A DNA stretch of 64,000 bases from Sabellastarte sp. h YS-2021. Taxonomy: Eukaryota > Annelida > Polychaeta > Sabellida > Sabellidae. Location of the stretch: assembly GCA_964017235.1 (NCBI GenBank), contig OZ024927.1, positions 22,835,160-22,899,159 of the forward strand, in the 5' to 3' direction. The number at the start of each line of letters is the position of its first letter. Within the stretch, counting starts at the first letter, position 1. The position numbers and the translations under genes were made by a program. The notes beneath the pieces were generated by a model. It had not been told where the DNA came from. It did no database searches and was given only the letters and a program-made list of their open reading frames with translations. Below are positions 9,529-18,599 of this stretch, in pieces.

Positions 9529-11552
9529 GCTTGGGTGCTCATCTGTCGAGCACTCACGCCTATTCTCAGAAATTTTTACAATTCAAAAATCCCAAATGCT
9601 GCTCATACTTGTTATACAACTAAAAAACAGGCATTCCATTGGTACAACACATGGGCTGCTTTTCAGAAGGTCAAACCTCATAAGACCTATGATCAGGCTT
9701 TACTTACAAATACTGCTAAGAAAGTCTTTACTAGGGATGCTACAAATGTTTTACTCACCTCTGCAACAAAAATTCACGATTTCAAGGCACGACCTCGTGC
9801 GCTCCATCTGAACGTGCATCCACTGTGTGCGAACCCAGTTAAAAATAATCATGCCAATACTGGGCTACGAAAGAGCATGGTGCCTAATAAATCGAATGTA
9901 CCCGTTCCTCTTCACAATAGATTTCAAGTATTGAATAATTTCGATGCGGAAAGGGAGGCTGTACAAAGAGGTATTATGCAACGTGATTCAAACGTTAAAA
10001 CCACTGATACTTACATGGTTGTTGCAGGGGAAAAACAATTGGAAGAGCACTCACAAAAGTGCAAACATCCCTCATTACTTGGTGCATTACAACCCTGCAG
10101 GGCTGATCAACAAAATTCTTATTTCTCAGGGAATAAAAACAAAACTGGGTCTTTCGGAATGGGAAATATTTGCACCAAGTACTCTTCAGATGATTCCTTA
10201 TCACAGGATTCCTCTGATTCGGCTTGCCCAGAAAAAAATTGCTGGTATCATAGTACCTTCTGTCAATAATTGTGACAAAAATACTGTTGTTGCTATCTCT
10301 TCTCAGGATGTTGGCATTCAATCTCAGCCCCAGTTGGCTGACCTTAAACATTATTTCTCAGGGAACAAAAACAAAACTGGATCTTTCGATGGGGGTTCTT
10401 ATGCCAACACCAGGGAAATTTTTGACAATTACGTTGAGAATGGTGATGATGAATTTGAACACTGTGGTTATGATTTTAATCTTATAGACACTGTCATTTC
10501 GGATCTAGAATTACACCAAAACTGTAGCCACAATAACACTGACCACACTTGTCAGTTCTCAGATAACACTGGTGGCCTTAAACAAGTTAACGACTTGCCA
10601 GATGCCACTTTTGGCTTCATACCAACAGGTCCTCTCAAGATATATGATGGCACTTCTGTGTCTTGCAGCCCTATCCCAGATATTATCACAGCTCACTTGC
10701 TAGTTAGGAATAGTGGTCTTCCGAATTACTTAGGCTGCCGTATTCCTGTAAATTCAAATCTTCATTGTGACAATTGGAACCATTACTTACAACATTACTG
10801 GGATAACCAACTAGTTGACTTGTTAAAATATGGATTTCCTTTAGATTTTGACCGTTCATCTCAGTTAGTAGCCACAGAAGAAAACCATAAGTCAGCCTCA
10901 ATTAACAGTATCCACGTTCAGAAATATATTTCTGAAGAATTAAGCCATGGGGCGATCTTGGGACCTTTTAAAGATAAACCCATAAGCAAGATAGTAGTGC
11001 CAAAAGGACCATCATGGACCTTAGCTGGACTCATGGACTATCAGTCAATCATGGAGTAAGCAAATACATGTATCTGGATACTGAATTTCAGTTGAAATAT
11101 CCTTCTGTTGATCAAATAACCGCCTCTCTAAGGAACTTAGGCCCTGCTGCAATGATTTATAAAATAGATATCAGCAGGGCCTTTCGTCAGATCAAAGTTG
11201 ATCCTGGAGACATTGATCTCCTTGGTTTCAAATTTCAAAATGACTACTTCCTGGATCTTTCGGTCGCGTTCGGATATCGAAATGGAAGCCAGATTTTTCA
11301 GAGATGTACCGATGCCATTAGGTTCATTATGGCTCAGCATGGCTTCCCATATCTCCACAATTATATAGACGACCTCATATATACCGGTTTGCCTTCAGAA
11401 ATACACAAATCTTATACATTTTTTACTGAATTATTAGGCAAATTAGGACTGGACATTTTCAGGCATACAAATTGACACTATTAATAGAACTATCTCCATC
11501 CCACCTGACAAACTACAAGAAATTGTGATTTTGTGCAAAAATTGGGCTTCCA

Positions 11553-11556
<4 letters not shown>
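9529..11556 (+). pseudogene. E2 pol: linker and reverse transcriptase, broken
   Basis: Pol continues in the gag frame (AFHWYNTWAAFQKVKPHKTY, homologous to the E4 linker). It then needs several shifts: one around the duplicated segment at 10119-10388, one near 11000-11020, and a deletion near 11458. Recognisable parts are PNYLGCRIPV, LLKYGFPLDFDR, YKIDISRAFRQIKVDPGDIDLLG (RT motif with catalytic Asp), SVAFGYRNGSQIFQRCTDAI and the active-site box YIDDLIYTGLPSEI (11363-11403). The deletion after LGLDI removes about 17 codons before GIQIDTINRTISIPPDKL. Reading breaks at 11556 where the LINE is inserted and resumes at 13501 with TYCSKKDLQ. The YxDD box is intact although the gene is dead. Confidence 0.85.
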
Positions 11557-11588
<32 letters not shown>

Positions 11589-13499
11589 TATAGGTGTGTT
11601 ACAAAGTATTTCTCGATTACAAAATTATATAACAACAACATACTTCAGTACTAATATAACTACATCTTTACAGCAAGACAGATATATTCATTTTTTGTAC
11701 AGATGTGTTGCAAGGAAGATTTTTAATTCTCAGTAACAAAATAAGATAAATTATTTTAGTACAAATACAACTACATCATCTACAGCAAAAGATTTAAAAA
11801 ATATATATATACATAGTTTTAATCTGACTCACTGCACTGACTGAACATTTACCACCCCAACACATCAATTTCTTAAGAACAAGTAAATTTACAATTTTTC
11901 TACTAGAATACCAAATTTATCATTAAAAACCTTGTCCTGACCTTGACTGATATAAGAAAACTTGTCAATAGATAAAAAATTTTTCAACATTATTTGAAAG
12001 TAATCCCATGAAAGACTTTTATTATTTAATTTACATTTATATATAAAATATTTTCCATACAGTAATATCAAATTTATTGCATAGAAATACATTTTGTCTG
12101 GGTTTTGGCAGCCTAAAAGAATATCCAAAGTTGCAAAGTTAACTGCAACTGGAAACATGTTATTCACCCATATTTCAATTTTGTCCCAGAATTTTTTAAC
12201 TGTATCACAGTAGTAGAAATAATGTTCCACATTGTCTGTCATATTACACTCTATACATGCTGAAGAATCTTTAACACCCCACAAGAATAATTTATAATTG
12301 CAGTTGAAAACCCTATGCAGTATTTTGTATTGTAAACTTATTAAATTTGTATTCTTGACAATTTTGGTTGGAAGCAAATAAATATTTTTCCAGTTAAGCT
12401 GTTCCAAAAAGGGGTAATACTCAATCCATTTATTCTGGCTAGTTGGAATTCGATATAATTTTTTGACAAGCTGGCAATACACCTGTTGACTTGTTACTTT
12501 TTGTACATTCTTTAAACATAAATTTTGAATTTTATTGTCTTTTTCTGTTAACCCTGATATAATTTTTGGAGTTTTTGTTAAGACTGATTTTATGGAACTA
12601 ACAATTTGGTAGTATTTTAAATATGGAATTCTTATCCTGAATTTATTTTGGATTTCTGTTCTAGAAATAAAAATTCCATCACTGTTCATAATGTCACAAA
12701 CTAACTCTATACCTGCTTGTTTCCAATCAAGATATTCATTACATATATGTGACTCTCCAATTTGAAAAGTGTCATTATTAAATAATGGTTCCTGAAGCAT
12801 TTCTTTGAGGCTCACCGGTCTGACTGAGATAAAATCAAACCAAACCTGCAATAAATCTCTATAAAAATTACTTTTGGGGTAAGATTCTACAGTAGAAAAA
12901 TACAATTTATTAAATAACAGTTCCTTTTTTATACCCATCATGTAGTATGATAAGGTTTTCCATTTTGCATTTATGCTATTTGTAAGTCTTTTTATCCACA
13001 TAATCTTTGTCGTTTTAAAAGCATCAAACACTGACACCATTTTCAAACCACCCAGATCTATTGGTTGAATCAAAGTATCTTTAGCTATTAATGGATGTCC
13101 TTTATTCCAAAGAAAATCAAGCATCAGTTTATCAATATCATCAACAACATTTTTATCAATACGCAAAATTGAAGCTAATATATTAATATGTGGCATAACC
13201 AAAGATTTAAGGATAGTTATTTTCCCCCTTAAAGTTAATGTTCTAGCCTGCCAAGTATTTAATATACCTTTAATTATTTTAATTTTTTCCTTTATATTTA
13301 AACGTTTGGTTTCCTCAGAGTCAAGTGAGAAGTGGGCTCCCAAAGTTTTGAAGGTATTCTGGGTCCAGCTAATACCAAGTTGTTCATCTTCATATAGGTT
13401 ACCATCATTTTGTACAATAATACCTATTGTTTTTGATTTGTTAAGCTTTAGTCCAGCATATCTATAGAATTCTTCAAAAACCTGAATTGCTTCATGTAC
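11557..13499 (-). mobile_element. 5'-truncated L1/Tx1-like LINE inserted in E2
   Basis: The insertion splits the E2 pol codons reading WASKT and TYCSKKDLQ. The 3' end is a 31-base poly-T on plus (11557-11587), meaning a poly-A tail on minus. About 300 bp of 3' UTR follow, then the ORF2 C-terminal half (13499-11889), cut at its 5' side as in target-primed reverse transcription with early arrest. ACTT flanks both sides (11555-11558 and 13498-13501), so any target-site duplication is at most about 4 bp. The coding part is fully open, so this insertion is younger than the decay of E2. Confidence 0.9.
11889..13499 (-). CDS. LINE ORF2 C-terminal half (5'-truncated, open)
   Basis: The open frame runs from the truncation point to the stop at 11889 (about 536 codons); the first ATG lies at 13343 but the frame is open upstream. 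It starts just after the RT active site (FEEFYRYAGLKLNKSKTIGI, the region following YxDD in L1-clade RTs). It continues with KSLVMPHINILASILRI and DFLWNKG, typical of the L1/Tx1 thumb and connection. The C-terminal Cys/His motif is SSACIECNMTDNVEHYFYYC followed by KKFWDKIEIW, the C-x2-C-x7-H-x4-C pattern of L1-clade ORF2. No stop interrupts it, but without endonuclease and the RT active site it cannot be functional. Confidence 0.85.
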   Translation of the reverse strand, partial: VHEAIQVFEEFYRYAGLKLNKSKTIGIIVQNDGNLYEDEQLGISWTQNTFKTLGAHFSLDSEETKRLNIKEKIKIIKGILNTWQARTLTLRGKITILKSLVMPHINILASILRIDKNVVDDIDKLMLDFLWNKGHPLIAKDTLIQPIDLGGLKMVSVFDAFKTTKIMWIKRLTNSINAKWKTLSYYMMGIKKELLFNKLYFSTVESYPKSNFYRDLLQVWFDFISVRPVSLKEMLQEPLFNNDTFQIGESHICNEYLDWKQAGIELVCDIMNSDGIFISRTEIQNKFRIRIPYLKYYQIVSSIKSVLTKTPKIISGLTEKDNKIQNLCLKNVQKVTSQQVYCQLVKKLYRIPTSQNKWIEYYPFLEQLNWKNIYLLPTKIVKNTNLISLQYKILHRVFNCNYKLFLWGVKDSSACIECNMTDNVEHYFYYCDTVKKFWDKIEIWVNNMFPVAVNFATLDILLGCQNPDKMYFYAINLILLYGKYFIYKCKLNNKSLSWDYFQIMLKNFLSIDKFSYISQGQDKVFNDKFGILVEKL

Positions 13500-13500
13500 T

Positions 13501-14184
13501 TACTGTAGCAAGAAAGATCTCCAATCCCTTCTAGGAAGTTTATTGTACATCACCAAATGTGTTGCTCATGCCAGATCTTTCCTTAACAGAATGCTACATC
13601 TTCTTTGACAAAACACAAATGCTTCAAAAATCCTCTTGACACCACCATTCTTTCAAGATTTAGCATGGTTTAATACCTTTTTGGCTAACTATAATGGGGT
13701 CACATTTTATGACCAAGTACCTGCTAATATCGAGGTACATTTGGATGCATGATTAACTGGTTTAGGTGGCCATTTTGGCAACATGATCTATACATTGCCA
13801 GTACCTATGGGATTCAATGAATATGACATAACTCAATTAGAAATGTTGAACATAGTGGTTGCTGCAAAGATATGGGCCTCTAATTGGTCTAACAAAAAAA
13901 TCCGGATTTTTTCTGATAATATGGCCGTGGTACAGGTCCTAACCACAGGTAAGGCCAGAGATCAGGTCCTGGTGACCTGTGCCCGAAACATTTGGCTCAT
14001 TGCTGCCCTCAACAATATTCAATTTCAATTTACCCATGTTCCAGGAAAGAACAATGTCCTGGCAGATCTTCTCTCCCGTTGGCAAGCAACACCAAATGCC
14101 ACCCAGAAATTACATTCTCTTATAACTAACTACTTCTGGATTCCCACCCACCTTACCCTTACCTCCCTTAATTATTCCATATAG
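13501..14184 (+). pseudogene. E2 RNase H domain
   Basis: This is the continuation of pol after the LINE. TYCSKKDLQSLLGSLLYITKC and RSFLNRMLHLL close the RT connection, then the RNase H domain: LDA-stop-LTGLGGHFG (first Asp; TGA at 13750-13752), LEMLNIVVAAKIW (Glu), FSDNMAVVQVLTTGKARD (second Asp) and VPGKNNVLADLLSRWQ (last Asp). The frame from 13783 to 14184 is open and ends LTLTSLNYSI. The domain degrades the RNA strand of the cDNA hybrid in this order of elements. One nonsense codon plus shifts in 13501-13750 make it inactive. Confidence 0.85.
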
Positions 14185-14187
14185 TAC

Positions 14188-14209
14188 CTCTTCTTTCTTT
14201 ATTTTTCAG
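14188..14209 (+). promoter_or_regulatory. Putative 3' splice acceptor before the E2 recombinase
   Basis: A pyrimidine-rich tract ending TTTTTCAG lies directly after the pol stop and just before the first codons of the recombinase frame (ATCTCCAGGG). E3, E4 and E5 have a pyrimidine-rich YAG at the same place. Splicing is inferred. Confidence 0.55.
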
Positions 14210-15180
14210 ATCTCCAGGGTTCCGCAGCCCAGCTGGCCACCTTGGCTTCCACTCGACTCCTGGATGGCTTCAGGCCTGCCACACTCAGACAGTATAAACG
14301 TATGTGGTATGACTTCATGTCGTTTCAGGTGGTGGCTGGGCTGCCCCCCTGTCAGGTAGATATTTACCTTTTATTGTCTTTCATGGAGTTTCACCATCAA
14401 AATGGTCATTCAAAATCCAATATTGCTAACTATATGGCTGCCATGAGAACCCTGCACATAGTTCACGGCCTTTCCACACACCCTTTTAGAGATCAAAGGA
14501 TTCCGTTGTATCTGAAAGCTTTAAAAATTACTGCTCCCTTCTCCCCTGCTACCCGTCCAACCTTGGATATACAAACATTGAAATCTTTGCTACTTATTTG
14601 TGATATACTGCCCCATCCACCTGTTTTTAAAGCTTTGTATCTTACTTGCTTCTTCTCCTTTCTCAGACTTTCAAACATTCTTCCCCACTCCTCAACTGGG
14701 TTTGACAATTCACGACATTTGGCCAGAGGAGATTTCCTAGTCTCTGGAGATGAAGCAGTACTCCTCATAAAGTAGTCCAAAACCATTAGATAGAAAATCC
14801 ACAGTAACTATTCCCCTCCCCAATTTGGGCCAGTCCCCTCTTTGTCCCATTGCTGCCATTCGACACATGGCCTACATTATCCTTGCTTCAAAAATGATCC
14901 ATTGTTCACACTGTGTAAAACTAACAAATTCATCCCTTTGACTGATTCTGTAACCAGAAAACACTTAAAAATGCTTTCCTGGCCCTACAACTTTCCCCTT
15001 CCTTAACTTTTCACGCTTTCAGAAGGGCAGGGGCTTCCTGGGCGTTCAACCATGGGGTCCCCCTTGAGCATATAATGAAGCATGGCACATGGAAGTCCGA
15101 TGCCATTTGGACCTACCTCTCCTCCTCTCCTTCTGCTTCTTCTCCTGTTTCCACAGCTTTTCAAACCGTTCTACACTACT
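14210..15180 (+). pseudogene. E2 tyrosine recombinase, broken
   Basis: The recombinase would integrate the circular cDNA without a DDE integrase. The N-terminal SAM-like core-binding part (FRPATLRQYKRMWYDF, LLLSFMEFHHQNGHS, ANYMAAMRTLHIVHGLS) lies at 14260-14480. The catalytic part follows: CFFSFLRLSNILPHS with catalytic Arg (near 14665) and VLLIK with the Lys region. After a stop at 14775 the frame is lost, then recovered at 15005-15180 with FHAFRRAGASWAF (H-x-x-R box), LEHIMKHGTW (second His) and SDAIWTYL (Tyr nucleophile). All catalytic residues can still be recognised, but frameshifts near 14775-15000 destroy the gene. Confidence 0.85.
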
Positions 15181-15191
15181 ACCTACTGGGG

Positions 15192-15705
15192 TTTGGGTGC
15201 TTCTCTCTCGTCTGCAAATTGTCAATACAACAGCATATTCCATTAAAACTTACCTTCAATAGTCTGGCCACTAAAATGTGGTTTACTTTCATGTAGTATT
15301 ACATTCCTCCTCCTCGACCTTCCCCTTAAACTACCAAATTAACTACTTATGGAAGTCCATAATTCTGGTGTCTTTCTGGGTTTGAACCACCTCAATCTTT
15401 GGGCCACCTTGGGATAATCCCATAACTGTCAGTTTGACCTTTTAACTCGAGCAAGGTCATTTGAATTGTTGACCTCAGTCTCGTCATTCTGACTCCTCTT
15501 TCTTTCGGCTTTCTGAGTTGGTTCTAACCCTGAAATAAATAAAGAAATCAAGAAATAACAATAGGTGGGCAGTTTCTGCATTTGTATAGACATGTTGATG
15601 TAAAATAAAATAATGTGCCATATAAAAAAGATTTAGAAATAGATATTATATTTTAAACCCAACCTTGTGTTTTACTGTTTTTTGGGTCAAAGGGGGAGGG
15701 GCTGT
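15192..15705 (+). repeat. E2 repeat B1
   Basis: A 514-bp block from TTTGGGTGCTTCTCTC to GGGGCTGT. It recurs at 16704-17224 (B2) with about five substitutions and a longer poly-G. B1 is followed by 15 bp (15706-15720) and then A2, and presumably preserves the 3'-end/5'-end junction of a circular form. Confidence 0.9.
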
Positions 15706-15720
15706 ACATCCCGGCATCTG

Positions 15721-15884
15721 GGTGCCGGGTAGTTCAGCCCTAGGGACCCAAAAATTCGGTTTCTTCTGAGGCTAGCACATAACAGTGTCCTAATTTTGGA
15801 TTGGCTACTGTCTGGTCACCTTGAGGCTTGACCAGACATTCGGCCATTTCAAATCTAGAGGTGACAGGGGTGACACTGAATTCA
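15721..15884 (+). repeat. E2 repeat A2 (internal copy of A1)
   Basis: A second copy of A1 from GGTGCCGGGTAG to ACTGAATTCA. After its end the sequence leaves the A1 context and enters module C, beginning with a C-rich tract. Confidence 0.9.
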
Positions 15885-16703
15885 CCCTCCCTGTACCCTC
15901 CCATATATACTTACCATTTAGACATGTTTTTATGGTGTATAGAACATATTACTGCCTGTACTGTTTTTCAGGTCACCATGTGTCTAATGGTGGATGCATT
16001 CCTGTGGCTCCACCCAGGTCTATGTTACCTTTCTATATGGACACAATATTGTGCTATATAATCTTCATAATCACCCTGTGTTCTGGAAAGGTTTTAATAT
16101 CATTGCCTCTGACCTGCATCTTCGGACTCACTACTTGCTATGGAATTCTATATACCTACGATAGATGGATGCATTCTTCTGCTGCATGCTGATATCCACG
16201 CTGCAGCCTTTGCGTGTTTCACAAGTCGTAGATCAAGTGTCTGCATGCAGACCAATATTTGTGGAGGAATCTTGTTCTAACTACATAAAATTTCAAGCCA
16301 TGTTCCAATTGAACTTTATTGTTTTAACCTTGTTTTATATCTTACATTTATTTTAATTCATGCATCTTGCTTATTTTATAACATTATCTGTATGCATGAT
16401 TGCTAAATATGCTAGTCACTACAATCAATTTGCATTTAAATTATGTTTTATGTCTCTTACAACATGTCTTTTATTGAATTGTTGTTCCTATACGTCAATG
16501 TGATCTATGAGCTGCTTACTGTTATTAAGGGGCCGTAATGCACGGTCACTCAAGTGTACATACTGATTTAAGCTAGATGGATTGCAAAGGCCAACAATTC
16601 ACTGCTCACCTCACTGGTTTCTGGACTTCCAAACACCCTCTCTTTACATCTTGGATTCCCTGGCTGTAAGACTTTATTGGGTGTAATTTTGTATAACACC
16701 ACC
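15885..16703 (+). other. E2 module C: conserved non-coding segment between A2 and B2
   Basis: These 819 bp separate A2 from B2, which are usually described as adjacent in split-direct-repeat elements. It starts with CCCTCCCTGTACCCTCCC (15885-15902). A block at 15942-15999 and another at 16502-16555 align colinearly with the same module in E5 (minus 46301-46241 and 45862-45809). A hairpin CACCAT-7 nt-ATGGTG sits at 15974-15992, preceded by TTTTTCAGGT. Short open frames exist, but the corresponding frame in E5 closes quickly, so coding is not supported. Function is unknown; a terminal replication or packaging element, or a non-autonomous A-C-B unit, are the options I can name. Confidence 0.75.
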
Positions 16704-17224
16704 TTTGGGTGCTTCTCTCTCGCCTGCAAATTGTCAATACAACAGCATATTCCATTAAAACTTCCCTTCAATAGTCTGGCCACTAAAATGTGGTTTACTT
16801 TCATGTAGTATTACATTCCTCCTCCTCGACCTTCCCCTTAAACTACCAAATTAACTACTTATGGAAGTCCATAATTCTGGTGTCTTTCTGGGTTTGAACC
16901 ACCTCAATCTTTGGGCCACCTTGGGATAATCCCATAACTGTCAGTTTGACCTTTTAACTCGAGCAAGGTCATTTGAATTGTTGACCTCAGTCTCGTCATT
17001 CTGACTCCTCTTTCTTTCGGCTTTCTGAGTTGGTTCTAACCCTGAAATATATAAAGAAATCAAGAAATAACAATAGGTGGGCAGTTTCTGCATTTGTATA
17101 GACATGTTGATGTAAAATAAAATAATGTGCCATATAAAAAGATTTAGAAATAGATATTATATTTTAAACCCAACCTTGTGTTTTACTGTTTTTTGAGTCA
17201 AAAGGGGGGGGGGGGGGGGGCTGT
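16704..17224 (+). repeat. E2 repeat B2 (3' terminal)
   Basis: Second copy of B1, ending in a run of about 18 G (17203-17220) and GCTGT. Downstream sequence (GCTGGAATTTACC) is not shared with the B1-A2 junction, which sets the right end of E2 near 17224. Confidence 0.85.
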
Positions 17225-18335
17225 GCTGGAATTTACCAATTAAACTGATAATTTTGCATAAATGCCAAAGATATGGCTGGCTTTTGTTCAATTGACACAT
17301 TTTATACACCTTATATTTAAATTAACACAAAAACCGGAGAAGAGTTTCAACTTTTGTAGTCACACAATAACCTTACAAAAATTAAGTCTCTGGAACATCA
17401 ATATCAATGAGTGCATTATAACAGCAGTCAATGTTAATTGATTTCCCTTCGAGATACAAAGAAAAGTATAAAATGCAGTAAGAAAGATTGCCCTGAAGTG
17501 ATGAAAATATGATACGAAGTAACTATGTCAAAATGCCCCATGGAGTAGGTCTTAAAGTTAAATTAATCTTGATGCTATCTAACTACTGCTTGATGAGATA
17601 AATCCTGGTAACCTAGGCTGAAATATTTCACCATTGTGACAAGAGATCATGCATCAATGCAAAACAATATTGCAGCATAGTCCATGAATATGACAAATGA
17701 CAAGATGTTCTTAAAGTTAAGCCTATGAGCATTTCTTGTAGATGGTTTGTGTGACTGGTCCAGTCATTATTGAAGCCGCCAGGAAGGAAATAACATGAGG
17801 GGATTAAAAATAAAATATTGGGGCAACTAGTTTTATTCGCATATAAAACCCAGATGGGCGACCCTTCCATTGTCTCAACTCTCCATTATTTTTTGCATAA
17901 TGGAGAGTTAACACTACATGATTTGTAACAGTGGGTTGTGATTCAGTTCAATGGCCAGTCTGCCAAGAACAAAAGGGTACTTAGTATTTGCCAGTCATCC
18001 TCAGCACAATGCATTCAATATTGAAATGTTTTCACAACTTCTTTGATATTAATTAGTTCAGTCTTTTCAATTCTGAGTGACATTCAGCATAGCAAAATAC
18101 CTCATGAAAAAATGCTACCTTGAAAAAATACCTCCTGACAAATACAAAACAAGCAATTTAATTTATACAGTTGGATATTTTTTAATCCTTTACATTTCTT
18201 TACAATCTGACTTTACAATAATCTTCTGTGGACTTCATCAAAGGAGCAGCTAACTTTGAAACAAACTCACAGTGAAAATCTAACTGAGCCTACTATATTA
18301 AAACGAGTGTTTTTAGTGGCTCAAAATTTACTCAA
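17225..18335. other. Gene-less interval containing a short palindrome
   Basis: No coding signal is recognised. The only structure is a perfect 12-bp inverted repeat AACTCTCCATTA / TAATGGAGAGTT (17877-17888 and 17898-17909) with a 9-nt loop. Confidence 0.5.
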
Positions 18336-18599
18336 GTAAAATGAGAAAATATTTAGATTTATTTGGGGTTTTATGTCGCTTTCAACACTGTACAGGTCAT
18401 ATCATGACAGGTAGTTGGAAGGGCAGAGGAAACCAGTAGATACAGTTCGCTAGGGTTCTGTACTGTAAACTGCAGACCAACCGCAAGCAACTACCAGCTT
18501 TCCCACTTGAGGCCGTGCCGGGAATCGAACCCCAGCCTCAGAGATGGGAGGCGAGAGTGTTACCACTCTGCCACCGTCGCTCCCTGTAAAATGAGAAAA
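18336..18599 (-). mobile_element. tRNA-derived SINE with 14-bp target-site duplications
   Basis: On minus the element starts at 18585 with GGGAGCGACGG, then RNA polymerase III box A TGGCAGAGTGG and box B GGTTCGATTCC. A tRNA-unrelated body of about 150 bp follows, ending GAAAGCGACATAAAACCCC and an AAATAAATCTAAATA tail at 18350. It is flanked by perfect direct repeats GTAAAATGAGAAAA (18336-18349 and 18586-18599). Both boxes match consensus, so this copy is young. The 3' end resembles the tails of the L2/CR1-like LINEs at 42.55 and 56.21 kb, suggesting the LINE that mobilised it. Older relatives are seen near 44950 and 55262. Confidence 0.92.

Larger units (their letters stand above)
8123..17224 (+). 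mobile_element. E2: full-length decayed YR retrotransposon with split direct repeats
   Basis: Order on plus: A1 (8123-8286), gag (8366-9528), pol with RT (about 9529-11556), inserted LINE (11557-13499), RNase H (13501-14184), tyrosine recombinase (14210-15180), B1 (15192-15705), 15-bp junction, A2 (15721-15884), module C (15885-16703), B2 (16704-17224). Split direct repeats identify the Ngaro/PAT style of YR element rather than the inverted repeats of DIRS1. A1 and A2 differ by a few percent, B1 and B2 by about one percent plus a poly-G expansion. All coding parts carry frameshifts or stops, so E2 is a fossil. Net element length without the LINE is about 7.2 kb, and the extra C module makes the 3' end unusually long. 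Confidence 0.9.

Noticed and set aside
12000..13000. Host gene on minus inside E2
   Set aside because: The long frame is the C-terminal half of a LINE ORF2 with its poly-A tail and sits exactly in the interrupted E2 pol.
15821..16192. 123-codon frame across A2 and module C of E2
   Set aside because: It starts inside the A2 repeat, and the corresponding region of E5 closes within a few codons; most likely a chance frame.
18512..18585. Possible functional tRNA gene on minus
   Set aside because: Box A and box B are perfect, but the sequence continues into a SINE body and tail with 14-bp target duplications around the whole unit, so it is a SINE head.
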